A stretch of 64,000 nucleotides of DNA from the NCBI GenBank assembly GCA_050305515.1, contig JBNLFL010000043.1, positions 1 to 64,000 of the forward strand, read 5' to 3'. The translations under genes and the position numbers were made by a program. The stretch's first letter is position 1, and each line of letters starts with the position of its first letter. The notes beneath the pieces were generated by a model. The model searched no databases. It saw nothing but the letters and a program-made list of their open reading frames with translations, and was not told where the DNA came from. This DNA is from JAFGUB01 sp050305515 (GTDB lineage Bacteria > Campylobacterota > Campylobacteria > Campylobacterales > Sulfurimonadaceae). Below, one piece after another: positions 15,880 to 24,998 of this stretch.

Positions 15880-17181
15880 ATGTGGCGACTGCTTCCCCTG
15901 CTACTGACTTTACATGTAATGCTTCTGGCCGGAACATCCAATATCATGACCATGAAACCGTTCTCAAAACTCACCGCCTCGGTACCCGGTTCAGATGATC
16001 GGTTCGGATATTCAGTGGCAGTATCGGGGGATGTGGTGGTCGTGGGTGCCTACCATAACAACCATGCCGCAAGCGACTCGGGCATCGCCTATCTGTTTAC
16101 CTATGACAGCACATCACGCACCTACATTCAGAGTGCCAGGCTAACGGCATCGGATGCGGGGGCCGATGACTATTTCGGCTACAGCGTCGCCATCAGCGGC
16201 GATACCGTTGTCGTAGGAGCCTACGGCGATATTGACAACGGTCTGGTTACGGGTTCTGCCTATGTGTTTGTCAAACCGGAAGGCGGCTGGAGCTCCAAAA
16301 CGGAAGATGCCAAACTGACCGCTTCCGATGCGAACGCCTTCGAGCGTGTCGGCTACAGTGTTGCCATAAGCGGTGACACCGTCGTCGTCGGAGGTTATTT
16401 GGACAATGAAAACGGCGTTAACTCCGGTGCAGCCTATGTTTACAATAAACCCGACGGCGGCTGGAGCTCCAAAACCGAAGATGCCAAACTCACTGCTTCC
16501 GATGCTGCGGAGTACGACTATTTTGCCATCAGTGTTGCTATCAGCGGTGATACCGTCGTCGTCGGGTCGATCTATGACACTACCGATGTCAACAACAGCG
16601 GCTCGGCTTATGTCTTTGTCAAACCCGATGGCGGCTGGAGCAGCAGACACGAAGATGCCAAGCTTACCGCCTCCGATGCCGCGGTGTATGACTATTTCGG
16701 AACCAGCGTTGCCATTGATGGCGACACCATTGTCGTCGGTGCCTCCAGCGATGAAGATCAGGGCGACTTCACCGGTTCCGCTTACGTCTTTGTCAAGCCG
16801 GAAGGAGGCTGGATGACGCAACACGAAGACGCCAAGCTGACTGCTTCCGATGCAGGATATGACCACGGTTTCGGCGGCAGCATCGCCATCAGCGGCGATA
16901 CGCTTGTCATAGGCGCCCTGGGCCATGACAACGCTTCGGGTGCGGCCTATCTTTTCAATAGACCCGCATCGGGATGGCAGTCCCGTACGGAAGATCTCAG
17001 ACTCACGGCTTCCGATGCTTCAAGCAACGACTGTTTCGGTATATCGGTAGGTATCAGCGGCTCGACGGTCGTAGCCGGAGCGCCCTATGATGATGACCGC
17101 GTCAGCAATTCCGGTTCTGCTTATATTTACCGCGCCCATACCACCATGCCGGTTCCGATTCTGATGTACCTGCTACACTAG
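15880..17181 (+). CDS. FG-GAP repeat surface protein
   Basis: 433 residues with a signal peptide (MWRLLPLLLTLHVMLLAG) and about seven FG-GAP-type repeats of roughly 55 residues, each reading like DYFGYSVAISGDTVVVGAYG, GSAYVFVKPEGGWSS, EDAKLTASDA. These should form an extracellular beta-propeller. The protein ends MPVPILMYLLH, the same kind of tail as the two DUF285 proteins. No catalytic residues are evident. The palindrome at 15910 encodes L-H-V within the signal peptide. Confidence 0.85.
   Translation: MWRLLPLLLTLHVMLLAGTSNIMTMKPFSKLTASVPGSDDRFGYSVAVSGDVVVVGAYHNNHAASDSGIAYLFTYDSTSRTYIQSARLTASDAGADDYFGYSVAISGDTVVVGAYGDIDNGLVTGSAYVFVKPEGGWSSKTEDAKLTASDANAFERVGYSVAISGDTVVVGGYLDNENGVNSGAAYVYNKPDGGWSSKTEDAKLTASDAAEYDYFAISVAISGDTVVVGSIYDTTDVNNSGSAYVFVKPDGGWSSRHEDAKLTASDAAVYDYFGTSVAIDGDTIVVGASSDEDQGDFTGSAYVFVKPEGGWMTQHEDAKLTASDAGYDHGFGGSIAISGDTLVIGALGHDNASGAAYLFNRPASGWQSRTEDLRLTASDASSNDCFGISVGISGSTVVAGAPYDDDRVSNSGSAYIYRAHTTMPVPILMYLLH
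15910..15919. repeat. iterated palindrome TTACATGTAA
   Basis: Perfect copy inside the signal peptide codons of the FG-GAP protein, read TTA CAT GTA (L-H-V). Confidence 0.9.
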
Positions 17182-17233
17182 GGCAAGCCTTCAAAAAACC
17201 TGAATGCACCGCTTAACAGCTTCGTAAAAACTC

Positions 17234-17243
17234 TTACATGTAA
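17234..17243. repeat. iterated palindrome TTACATGTAA
   Basis: Perfect copy 12 bases before the ATG of the Kef-type antiporter; its end runs into a TATAAT (17244-17249). Confidence 0.9.
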
Positions 17244-17255
17244 TATAATCTTCCC

Positions 17256-18866
17256 ATGGATGCACTCTTACTCTACATCATCACCGCGCTCAGCGTGGCG
17301 ACGATTCTCAACATCATTTTAAAACGGCTGGGAATCTCGCATATTATCGGCTACATCGTGACCGGTACGGTTTTAGCCTATGCGTTTGACATTCACCATG
17401 CGGACTCCTCGTCGGTCGAACTCGTCGGAGAGTTCGGTATTGTCTTTTTAATGTTTACCATCGGGCTGGAAATGTCGCTTGCGACGCTTAAAACCATGAA
17501 ACGGCTCGTTTTTGTCAACGGGGCGTTGCAGGTAGGCATCAGCGGATTCATTTTTTATCTGCTCGCCTGCTATCTTTTTGGCCTCCCCACGGACGCCTCG
17601 CTGATTATCGGTGCGGCACTCGCGCTCTCATCCACCGCGATAGTCCTCACCTATCTCAAGGAGAACAAGGGCATCTACGCTCCCTACGGCCTTCAGACAA
17701 CGGGCATTCTGATTTTTCAGGATATTGCCGTCATCCCCATTCTCATCATGATCGGCTTTCTCGCCAATAAGGGCGGCGACCTCGGCAGCGTGCTGCTTGG
17801 CACGCTCCTTAGTGCCGTGGTGGTCATAGGGCTGCTCTTCGTCGTTGGCAAGCGCGTTGTGGCATGGCTGCTGCATTTCTCCTCCGATACGCGCCTCGAA
17901 GAGCTTTTCATGGGTTCGGTTTTTATGATTGTCATCGGAGCATCACTGCTGGCCCATGCCGCCGGGTTTACCTACTCTCTGGGTGCGTTCGTCGCCGGAA
18001 TGATTATTGCCGAGACCAAGTATCTTCATAAGGTCGAAGCCGACATTGCGCCGTTTAAAGACCTGCTTCTGGGGCTATTTTTCATCACCGTGGGCATGAA
18101 GATCGACCTCTCTTTCTTTGTAGCGCACCTCTTCGAGATTGTCGGACTTCTGGCACTGATTATTTTTATCAAGGGCGCCATTATTCACGCAATCATCGGT
18201 CTGGGGTCGCGTTCGGTCACCGGCTTCAAGACCGCCGTAACCCTCTCGCAGGTCGGAGAGTTCTCTTTTGCCATCTTCGCGCTGGCCGCCACCAACGACC
18301 TGCTCTCGCATGATCTGGCGCAGCTTCTGGTACTCGTTGTCGTCCTTTCCATGATTGCCACGCCGTTTATCCTCGCACGGCGGAAATGGCTTCAGGATAT
18401 TCTCTTTAAAAAAGGGGAGATCAAGGAAGCCGACCTCTCCGGTCTGGCCAATCATAAAGATCATATCATTGTCTGCGGCTATGGCAAGGTGGGGCAAAAA
18501 GTCGCTAAACGGCTGCGTGATGCGAACATCGATCACGTCGTCATCGAAAACAACTACGCGCTGGTGCAAAAAGCCTCCCATGCCGGAGAGGAGATCTACT
18601 ACGGAGACATCTCCAAATCCTCAACCCTTCATGCCATGCACGCCGAGAATGCCGCCTGCATCATCATTACGCTTGAAGAGGCCGAAAAACGTCTGCTCGT
18701 CTGCGAAGCGCTGCTGCATCACAAAAGTGACCTCAACATTGTGGCACAGGTCAACTCTTCACAGGAGAAGCGCATGCTCTATTCACTCCCGATCAGCGTT
18801 ATCGTAGACGCGCAGGAAGAGATTTCTGAAATTCTGGTTCGGGAATCTTTGCAAAGTATTACCTAG
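17256..18866 (+). CDS. Kef/CPA2-type cation:proton antiporter with TrkA-N domain
   Basis: 536 residues: about twelve membrane segments (residues 1-375) of the monovalent cation:proton antiporter-2 family, including FLMFTIGLEMSL, AALALSSTAIVLTYL and GAFVAGMIIAETKY. A cytoplasmic Rossmann TrkA-N/RCK domain follows (HIIVCGYGKVGQKVAKRL, about residue 400), which binds NAD(H) or nucleotide in KefB/KefC/YbaL proteins. It is expected to exchange K+ or Na+ for H+ across the inner membrane. No Shine-Dalgarno sequence is seen and a TATAAT ends only six bases before the ATG, so a leaderless mRNA is possible. Confidence 0.88.
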   Translation: MDALLLYIITALSVATILNIILKRLGISHIIGYIVTGTVLAYAFDIHHADSSSVELVGEFGIVFLMFTIGLEMSLATLKTMKRLVFVNGALQVGISGFIFYLLACYLFGLPTDASLIIGAALALSSTAIVLTYLKENKGIYAPYGLQTTGILIFQDIAVIPILIMIGFLANKGGDLGSVLLGTLLSAVVVIGLLFVVGKRVVAWLLHFSSDTRLEELFMGSVFMIVIGASLLAHAAGFTYSLGAFVAGMIIAETKYLHKVEADIAPFKDLLLGLFFITVGMKIDLSFFVAHLFEIVGLLALIIFIKGAIIHAIIGLGSRSVTGFKTAVTLSQVGEFSFAIFALAATNDLLSHDLAQLLVLVVVLSMIATPFILARRKWLQDILFKKGEIKEADLSGLANHKDHIIVCGYGKVGQKVAKRLRDANIDHVVIENNYALVQKASHAGEEIYYGDISKSSTLHAMHAENAACIIITLEEAEKRLLVCEALLHHKSDLNIVAQVNSSQEKRMLYSLPISVIVDAQEEISEILVRESLQSIT

Positions 18867-18985
18867 CAAACCATCAGGCATTTTTCAAACAGCCAAACGG
18901 TCTGCTACAATTAAAAACTTAAAAGCGATGAAACCGCCGTTAGCGCATACGTATCAATCGTTCCAAATTAACAGGAGTACAACAA

Positions 18986-19492
18986 ATGCCGCCAGTTACC
19001 AATGCCGCAAATAGCATGGATGATTACGAGAATAAAATGGTTGAAGCTTTTGTCAACAAGCCGGAAGTGACCCTTTGGTACGAAAATGCGTTCCGGAAAT
19101 ACAACGTCAACGGAGTTGAGAAACTCTCATGGGTCTGGAGTTGGTGGGCCTTTTTTGGAGGTATCTTCTATCTGCTTTATCGTAAAGCCTATATGCCCGC
19201 ATTTTTACTTTTTGTCATCTCCATACTCTCCTCGTTCGTTCCTTTTGGCGGGTTTATTGTCTGGATCGGAACAGGCGGGCTCGCACCCTATTACGTCTAT
19301 AAAACTTACCTAAGCCAAAAAAACGCCATAGAAGCCAAAATGACAGATACGTCCAAACGCATCGAAACCATGCGCGAACTTGGCGGTTATAACAACTGGG
19401 CCATTTGGCTGGCTGTCGCCATCCACGCTATTTTATGGCTCTCTATTTTTTATGCCCTGTTTACTTTTTTACCGATGTTTGCTCCGCAATAA
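18986..19492 (+). CDS. DUF2628-family membrane protein
   Basis: 168 residues with two to three membrane segments: LSWVWSWWAFFGGIFYLLYR, the stretch AFLLFVISILSSFVPFGGF, and a C-terminal one (IWLAVAIHAILWLSIFYALF). The Trp-rich first segment followed by YRKAYMPAF is the hallmark of DUF2628/zinc-ribbon-type small membrane proteins of unknown function. AGGAG lies before the ATG at 18986. Confidence 0.7.
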   Translation: MPPVTNAANSMDDYENKMVEAFVNKPEVTLWYENAFRKYNVNGVEKLSWVWSWWAFFGGIFYLLYRKAYMPAFLLFVISILSSFVPFGGFIVWIGTGGLAPYYVYKTYLSQKNAIEAKMTDTSKRIETMRELGGYNNWAIWLAVAIHAILWLSIFYALFTFLPMFAPQ

Positions 19493-19514
19493 ATTTGTTC
19501 AAAATGGATGAAAG

Positions 19515-20300
19515 TTAAAGTTTTTGCAATGCTTCAAGAATTTTCTTCTCACTGTAGCCGCGCAGCACCTCATCGCCCACCAGAATCATCGGTACACCGG
19601 TGCCGTTGTTTTTTCTGAACAGACGCGCTCCCTCGCCGCTTCTGCTGTCAAGTTCCAGGAATGATACGCTTTCACGACGCAAGAGCTCTTTGGCTTTTTT
19701 GCAGTATTTGCATGCGGGTGTGCCAATCACAATAACCTCTTTTTTGTGTTTGACCGGCGTAGGTTCCACTGCCGTACGTACGTATGTCGGCTCTCGGACC
19801 GATGTATTATAGAGATCCACGGTATTTTTGAAGCGCTCTAAACGTTGCTCCAGAGATGCAATGGTATATTTGGAACGATGGGCCTTATAATACTCCAGCA
19901 CCTCCGTTTCGAATTCCGTGTTGGCAAAAAACGGCATAAACGCATCTTCCGCCATCGAAGCAAATACTGCGGTGTCATCAGTATCCATTGCTTTGATGAG
20001 GGCGCGTTTGACTCCAAAAGCGAGTTTATCATACTCGGTCTGCAAAGAACGCAGCGCTTTGAGATAAGCGGGTCCCAAGGCACGCTCCCTGTCGGCCTTG
20101 TAACCTGTCTGCATCACTTTTTCGGCGTTGGAGCGGTAACTCGCAACCGCTTTTCGAAATGTCGAATGTTCCAGAAGCGGCGCTATCTGCTTTGCAGTCT
20201 CATACAGCGGCGTCCCCTGCTGCTCATACAACTTCGGATAGCCGGTTTCAGCCCATAAGATAGTGGCAAACAGGAGCAGCCCCATTAGTAGCTTCGTCAT
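19515..20300 (-). CDS. periplasmic protein with C-terminal glutaredoxin domain
   Basis: 261 residues with a signal peptide (MTKLLMGLLLFATILWA), an unrecognised helical middle part, and a C-terminal glutaredoxin-like domain. The domain shows IGTPACKYCKKAKELLRR (CKYC active site), GTGVPMILVGDEVLRGYSEK and a terminal LEALQKL. It probably acts as a thiol-disulfide or glutaredoxin-type protein in the envelope. AAGGAACAG supports the ATG at 20300; the longer frame from 20330 would start within the palindrome region and add a non-secretory N-terminus. It is followed closely by the lipoprotein at 20334 upstream, probably co-transcribed. Confidence 0.78.
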   Translation of the reverse strand: MTKLLMGLLLFATILWAETGYPKLYEQQGTPLYETAKQIAPLLEHSTFRKAVASYRSNAEKVMQTGYKADRERALGPAYLKALRSLQTEYDKLAFGVKRALIKAMDTDDTAVFASMAEDAFMPFFANTEFETEVLEYYKAHRSKYTIASLEQRLERFKNTVDLYNTSVREPTYVRTAVEPTPVKHKKEVIVIGTPACKYCKKAKELLRRESVSFLELDSRSGEGARLFRKNNGTGVPMILVGDEVLRGYSEKKILEALQKL

Positions 20301-20310
20301 TGTCTGTTCC

Positions 20311-20320
20311 TTACATGTAA
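20311..20320. repeat. iterated palindrome TTACATGTAA
   Basis: Perfect copy directly upstream of the ribosome-binding site of the glutaredoxin-domain gene. Confidence 0.9.
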
Positions 20321-20333
20321 GATGAGGCATCTG

Positions 20334-22184
20334 TCATTGCAGCGTCGCCTGAAGCGGCACGTGGCGACTCGCATGATAGTCTGAATATTCTCCAACCTCT
20401 TTTACGGTAATCTTTCTCACGTAATCGCCGGTGAACGCTTCATGATTGGGGTCGCGGCTTTTTTCATACGTGACCGCTCCGTGAAAGAGACCGTTTTCCA
20501 TCTCCCCCTTGAGCTTGACATAAACTCCTTTTTCAGAGAAAAAATAGAGCGTCGTCTTCCCCTGAAGCAATCCGTTCTCACAGGTTTGCGCCTTGCCCGA
20601 TATCTCATCCCAGTACGCAACGCCCAGACTTTTTTTGGTATTGACATCGATGAGATTCTGCGGATAATAATAATGGCACCCTTCCAGCACGAGATCGTTA
20701 CCGGGTTCATAGCCGTGAAAAAGCGCCCTGAGCTGAAATATTCGCGCTTGCGCTTTTTCCGAAAGCTCATCATCGAGCATAGCGGCATCCATGAGGCCGC
20801 GAAGTTTCTCAACCGAGAACCAGGCCTCTTCCAGTCGGTATGCCATCACCAGAGATTTGGAGTCCTGCAGTCCGTCGATAGCCTGAACTTCGGGTTTGTC
20901 TCCCGAAAGAAAGATGACGACCGAAAGGTCTGGCTGGAGCATATTGTGTACCGCCTTGCTGAACATGTCGAAATCTTTTTCGTCAGTCGGTACATCAAAA
21001 TGCAGGGCGAGACCGTTACGCTCCGATGTCATGTCAATCCGGCAGCTGTGACGGTTACATGTAACGTTTTGAATCTGAGGTTTTCCGTATTTCAGGTGAA
21101 ACGCTTCCTGTGCGGATTGACGGTTTTTCTCGGATTTCGAAAGCGGCGCTTTGAAATTGGCATAAAGCATCTCCTGAAGGTCATCAAGTGGCATGTCATT
21201 GAAATTGTTCCGCTCGGAAACGCACATGATATTCGAATAATCCGTTTCGGGTCGGCTCCTGAACTCAAAATGGCTCAGCCGGTTGTCACGGTTGTAAAAA
21301 GAGAGCTGCATGCGGTGGTTTCCGTATTTTTCATCAAACGCTTTGTCGGAAAGTACTTCTCTGGATGCCGGAACGGTACGTTCGATATTCTCACGGTCAA
21401 CGGCGTCGGAAGTCCAGTATTCGTATTTTCCCAAATCCGTATTTTTAAAAAGTTGTACGCTCTCTTTAATCGCTTCATACGTTTCGATTTCCGGTAGGGC
21501 AAAAGTATCGATGCGGTAGTGATCCGAAAGAGGCAAAGCGATCTCACCGCAGACCTTCTGCCCCGCTTCCCAGCGGTAGAGATTCGCATGCTCGGCATCG
21601 TGCCAGACCGCACTGCCGATGAGCGCTACGGAACTCAGATCGATATGATAGGTTTTGAAATTTTTCTTGTTCCAGCTAAACGAGACATTGCTCTCGTGTT
21701 CCGCTTTTTTCAGCCCGATTTCCAGCGTTGTATTTTTCCTGACAACAACCCATTCAAGCATTTTTTTGTAACCCGGTTTGGTAACTTCCAGAAGGTAGGG
21801 CCCCGGCTTCAGATAGATACCGTCGTGGTATTTGGGCTTGATGCTCATAATACGGACTTTGGCACCATCAGGTGCCTTGACGGTCAGACTTACTTTTGAG
21901 GGATTTTTTTCCAGAAATGCCAGAGGAATTTTTCCTTTTTCCGTTATGGCGTCCGTTCCCTGAAAATCAAGGATTTGAACCTCTTCGCCGCGTACAAAAG
22001 GCGCCAGCGTTTCGCTCACGTACATGACCCGGTTTAATCCTGCATGCTCAAATGCCTCGTCACTGTGAGGTTTGACGGTTTGAAGGGGAGTTTTTTTCTC
22101 AACGGTTTTGGTACTGCAACCTGAAAAAATTATCGATATCGCCAGAGAGATGCAGACAATGACGTAAAAAGTATTTTTCAACAT
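20334..22184 (-). CDS. large lipoprotein, PEGA-like N-terminal part
   Basis: 616 residues. The N-terminus is a lipoprotein signal (YVIVCISLAISIIFSGC, lipobox FSGC). Around residues 90-155 the sequence VSLTVKAPDGAKVRIMSIKP and YLKPGPYLLEVTKPGYKK resembles a PEGA/beta-sandwich domain. The rest has no family I recognise; near the C-terminus, segments such as NGLLQGKTTLYFFSEKGVYV and ENGLFHGAVTYEKS look like MORN-type or antitoxin-like repeats. The palindrome at 21055 encodes V-T-C-N in the middle of the protein. The 34 bases to the downstream gene suggest an operon with the glutaredoxin-domain gene. Confidence 0.72.
   Translation of the reverse strand: MLKNTFYVIVCISLAISIIFSGCSTKTVEKKTPLQTVKPHSDEAFEHAGLNRVMYVSETLAPFVRGEEVQILDFQGTDAITEKGKIPLAFLEKNPSKVSLTVKAPDGAKVRIMSIKPKYHDGIYLKPGPYLLEVTKPGYKKMLEWVVVRKNTTLEIGLKKAEHESNVSFSWNKKNFKTYHIDLSSVALIGSAVWHDAEHANLYRWEAGQKVCGEIALPLSDHYRIDTFALPEIETYEAIKESVQLFKNTDLGKYEYWTSDAVDRENIERTVPASREVLSDKAFDEKYGNHRMQLSFYNRDNRLSHFEFRSRPETDYSNIMCVSERNNFNDMPLDDLQEMLYANFKAPLSKSEKNRQSAQEAFHLKYGKPQIQNVTCNRHSCRIDMTSERNGLALHFDVPTDEKDFDMFSKAVHNMLQPDLSVVIFLSGDKPEVQAIDGLQDSKSLVMAYRLEEAWFSVEKLRGLMDAAMLDDELSEKAQARIFQLRALFHGYEPGNDLVLEGCHYYYPQNLIDVNTKKSLGVAYWDEISGKAQTCENGLLQGKTTLYFFSEKGVYVKLKGEMENGLFHGAVTYEKSRDPNHEAFTGDYVRKITVKEVGEYSDYHASRHVPLQATLQ
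21055..21064. repeat. iterated palindrome TTACATGTAA
   Basis: Perfect copy inside the lipoprotein gene, read on the minus strand as part of V-T-C-N. Confidence 0.9.
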
Positions 22185-22334
22185 TTTATTTTCCTCGTAG
22201 TGGTTGCTATGGGAAAGTCGAGCTTACCATAAGTGACGTTACGGTTTTCTTTGAATCATTACCATCTTTACGCAATAATGAAAAAAAAGGTACCATGTTT
22301 GCAACACAGCCTCTCATAAAAAGGAAAAACGATC

Positions 22335-23642
22335 ATGCAGCAAAAAGAGAAGCGTAAAATCGGCCTTGTCGGTGCCATTGCCATCGGTATCGGCGGTATG
22401 GTTGGCGGCGGTATCTTCGCGGTGCTCGGCGAAGCGGTCTCCATTTCCCACGGCGCCACGCCCGTGGCCTTCCTTGCCGCAGGTCTGGTCGCGCTGCTGA
22501 CGGCATTTTCCTACGCCCGCCTCTCGGTGGCCTACCCCAACCGGGGCGGGACGGTCTTTTTCATCGACACGGCTTTTGGCAACAATCTCGCTTCGGGAAG
22601 CGTCAACCTCATGCTCTGGCTCAGCTACCTTGTCACCATCGCCCTTTATGCCGTCGCTTTTGCCTCCTACGCCCAGACCTTTTTTACTTCACCGGTCTCG
22701 TCATTTCTCAATCATGCGCTCATTAGTGCCGCCATCATACTGCCCACGCTGATCAACCTGCTCAGTGCCACGTTTGTCAGCCGTTCTGAAACATTCATCG
22801 TCATTCTCAAACTGCTGCTGCTTGCGCTCATTATCGTGCTCAGCCTGCCGCATCTCGAAGTGCAGCACATTGCGCCCGCACACTGGGGAAGCCCGCTCGC
22901 CGTCATCTCGGCCGGCATGATCATCTTCGTCGCTTATGAAGGCTTTGAACTGATCGCCAATGCGGCGGAAGATATCGACGACCCCGGCCGCAACCTGCCC
23001 CGTGCATTCATTGCTTCGGTAGTGATCGTCATGGCGCTATACATCGTCATTGCAGCCATTACCGTCAGCGCGGTTTCCGAAACCGAACTGGCTGCGGCAA
23101 AAGATTACGCGCTGGCCGTAGCCGCCAGACCGGCACTGGGGCAGACCGGATTTGTCATCGTTGCCGTCGCGGCGCTGCTGGCGACTTTTTCTGCCATCAA
23201 CGCCACCATTTACGGCAATGCGAGGCTCGGCTACACCCTTGCCAAAGAGGGTGAGCTGCCCGAAACGTTTGACCGCGAAGTGTGGAACGAACCGCTTCCG
23301 GGCGTACTCTTTACTGCCGCGCTTAGCCTGATCATCGCCAACACCATCGAACTTTCGGAAATTGCCATCATCGGCAGTGCCGGCTTTTTGCTTATTTTCG
23401 CTCTGGTCAATGCTGCTGCATACAAAGAGCGCCGCACCATCGGCGGAGCGGGCATCGTCGCTCTCGCCGCCACGCTTTTGAGCGTCGCCGCACTGGCCGT
23501 TTTGCTGCTGCATACCTATGAGGAGAATGCCCGTGCCGTTTTCGTTTTCGCAGCGTTTATCGCCGTTGCCGTGATCTTTGAACTGCTTTACGGCATGCGG
23601 GTTCGGGGACACTTTCTCGGAAGACGCTATGACAATACCTGA
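22335..23642 (+). CDS. APC-superfamily amino acid permease
   Basis: 435 residues with about twelve membrane segments. The N-terminus IGLVGAIAIGIGGMVGGGIF is the unwound TM1 glycine motif of APC amino acid/cation symporters. Further APC features are AYPNRGGTVFFIDTAFG and FVAYEGFELIANAAEDIDDP. Expected to import amino acids or related amines across the inner membrane; the substrate is unknown. It stands alone, with a 92-base spacer and a TTACATGTAA before the helicase gene. Confidence 0.88.
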   Translation: MQQKEKRKIGLVGAIAIGIGGMVGGGIFAVLGEAVSISHGATPVAFLAAGLVALLTAFSYARLSVAYPNRGGTVFFIDTAFGNNLASGSVNLMLWLSYLVTIALYAVAFASYAQTFFTSPVSSFLNHALISAAIILPTLINLLSATFVSRSETFIVILKLLLLALIIVLSLPHLEVQHIAPAHWGSPLAVISAGMIIFVAYEGFELIANAAEDIDDPGRNLPRAFIASVVIVMALYIVIAAITVSAVSETELAAAKDYALAVAARPALGQTGFVIVAVAALLATFSAINATIYGNARLGYTLAKEGELPETFDREVWNEPLPGVLFTAALSLIIANTIELSEIAIIGSAGFLLIFALVNAAAYKERRTIGGAGIVALAATLLSVAALAVLLLHTYEENARAVFVFAAFIAVAVIFELLYGMRVRGHFLGRRYDNT

Positions 23643-23691
23643 GCAATTCTCTTTTTCATCATGCAAACCGGCCGCTTTTAGGCTACGATTC

Positions 23692-23701
23692 TTACATGTA
23701 A
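23692..23701. repeat. iterated palindrome TTACATGTAA
   Basis: Perfect copy in the leader of the RNA helicase gene, 36 bases before its ATG. Confidence 0.9.
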
Positions 23702-23737
23702 CGCGCGCTTAGGCGCCGGAGAAAAGGAACCCCATTT

Positions 23738-24985
23738 ATGTCATTTGCACACCTCAATCTTTCCGCACCGCTCAAGCGCGCGCTTCTGGAAAACGGCTAT
23801 CAGCGGCCGACGCCGATTCAGGAAAAGGTCATTGCGCCCATCCTTGAAGGAAGCGATGTCATGGCAAAAGCCCAGACTGGCAGCGGAAAGAGTCTGGGAT
23901 TCGCCCTGCCGGTGCTTGAACGCCTGATGCAAAAACGGCGCGAAGGCAAGGCAAAAATCCGCGCACTCGTCCTCACGCCGACCCGCGAGCTGACACTTCA
24001 GGTGGCCCAAACATTCGAGATGCTGGGCGCTTTTTTTCCGCTGCCGCCCAAAGTTCTCAGCATTATCGGCGGTGAAAGCATCGGTGATCAGCTTTATGCC
24101 ATTCAACAGGGGTGCGACATCGTCGTGGCGACTTCGGGACGCTTTCTTGACGTGCTGGGGAAAAAGCAGATGAACCTTTCGCATCTGGAATTTTTCATCC
24201 TCGATGAAGCCGACAAAATGCTCGACCTCGGTTTTGCCGAAGAGCTTGACCTGCTGCTCGAAGCCCTTCCCAAAACGCGCCAGAACCTGCTCTTCTCCGC
24301 GACCTACCCGCCTAAAATGACGGAGATCGCCTCACGCATCACGGAGAATCCCGTCAAGGTCAGCATCGAGCAGGAAGCGCCGACGGTCGAAAGCGTGACC
24401 CAGCGCGTCATTGAAGTCAACCGCGAAAACCGCGGCCCGCTGCTGCGTCATCTGCTGCAAAGCGAGCCGTGGGAGCAGGTGCTGGTCTTCATGTCCGGCA
24501 AAAGGGCCGCGGACAACATCGCCATGAAGTTCAGAAAATACGGATTTTCGGCAGACTCCTTTCACGGCGATCTGCTTCAGGAAGCGCGTAACGAGACGCT
24601 TTCACGCTTCAGGGAGAAAAAAATCCGCATCCTTTTCGCCACCGATATTGCAGCGCGGGGACTGGACATCGACGCCATCAGCTGTGTCGTCAACTTCGAC
24701 CTGCCGCGCTCTGCGGGAGATTACATTCACCGTATCGGCCGGACGGCGCGGGCGGGAAAATCGGGAATCGCGCTCTCGATGATCGACTATGCAGACTTTG
24801 AGCATTTCGCACTCATTGAAAAGCGCAGCCATATCAAACTGCCGCGCGAACAGATCGAAGGGTTCGAGCTCACCGGAGCGCCCCCGGTCAAAGAGAGAGG
24901 CAAAGCGCCCATCAAGGGCAAAGGCAAAAGCAAAAAAGACAAAGCCCGCGAAAAAGCGGCAAAAGAAGCGCAGCAGCGCGCATAA
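23738..24985 (+). CDS. DEAD-box ATP-dependent RNA helicase, RhlE-like
   Basis: 415 residues with all helicase motifs in order: Q motif (GYQRPTPIQ), motif I (AKAQTGSGKS), Ia (PTRELTLQV), II (DEAD), III (SAT), IV (LVFMSGKRAA), V (ATDIAARGLDID) and VI (HRIGRTARAG). A Lys-rich C-terminal tail (KAPIKGKGKSKKDKAREKAA) probably binds RNA. The layout is that of RhlE/DeaD-like helicases used in ribosome assembly or mRNA decay. Its stop lies 13 bases before the peptide deformylase start, so the two are likely co-transcribed. Confidence 0.92.
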   Translation: MSFAHLNLSAPLKRALLENGYQRPTPIQEKVIAPILEGSDVMAKAQTGSGKSLGFALPVLERLMQKRREGKAKIRALVLTPTRELTLQVAQTFEMLGAFFPLPPKVLSIIGGESIGDQLYAIQQGCDIVVATSGRFLDVLGKKQMNLSHLEFFILDEADKMLDLGFAEELDLLLEALPKTRQNLLFSATYPPKMTEIASRITENPVKVSIEQEAPTVESVTQRVIEVNRENRGPLLRHLLQSEPWEQVLVFMSGKRAADNIAMKFRKYGFSADSFHGDLLQEARNETLSRFREKKIRILFATDIAARGLDIDAISCVVNFDLPRSAGDYIHRIGRTARAGKSGIALSMIDYADFEHFALIEKRSHIKLPREQIEGFELTGAPPVKERGKAPIKGKGKSKKDKAREKAAKEAQQRA

Positions 24986-24998
24986 AAAGGAGAAGTGC

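Noticed and set aside
20442..21497. Plus-strand open frame of about 350 codons opposite the large lipoprotein
   Set aside because: The minus-strand gene has a lipobox signal peptide and domain-like segments; the plus-strand product is an unpatterned basic sequence.
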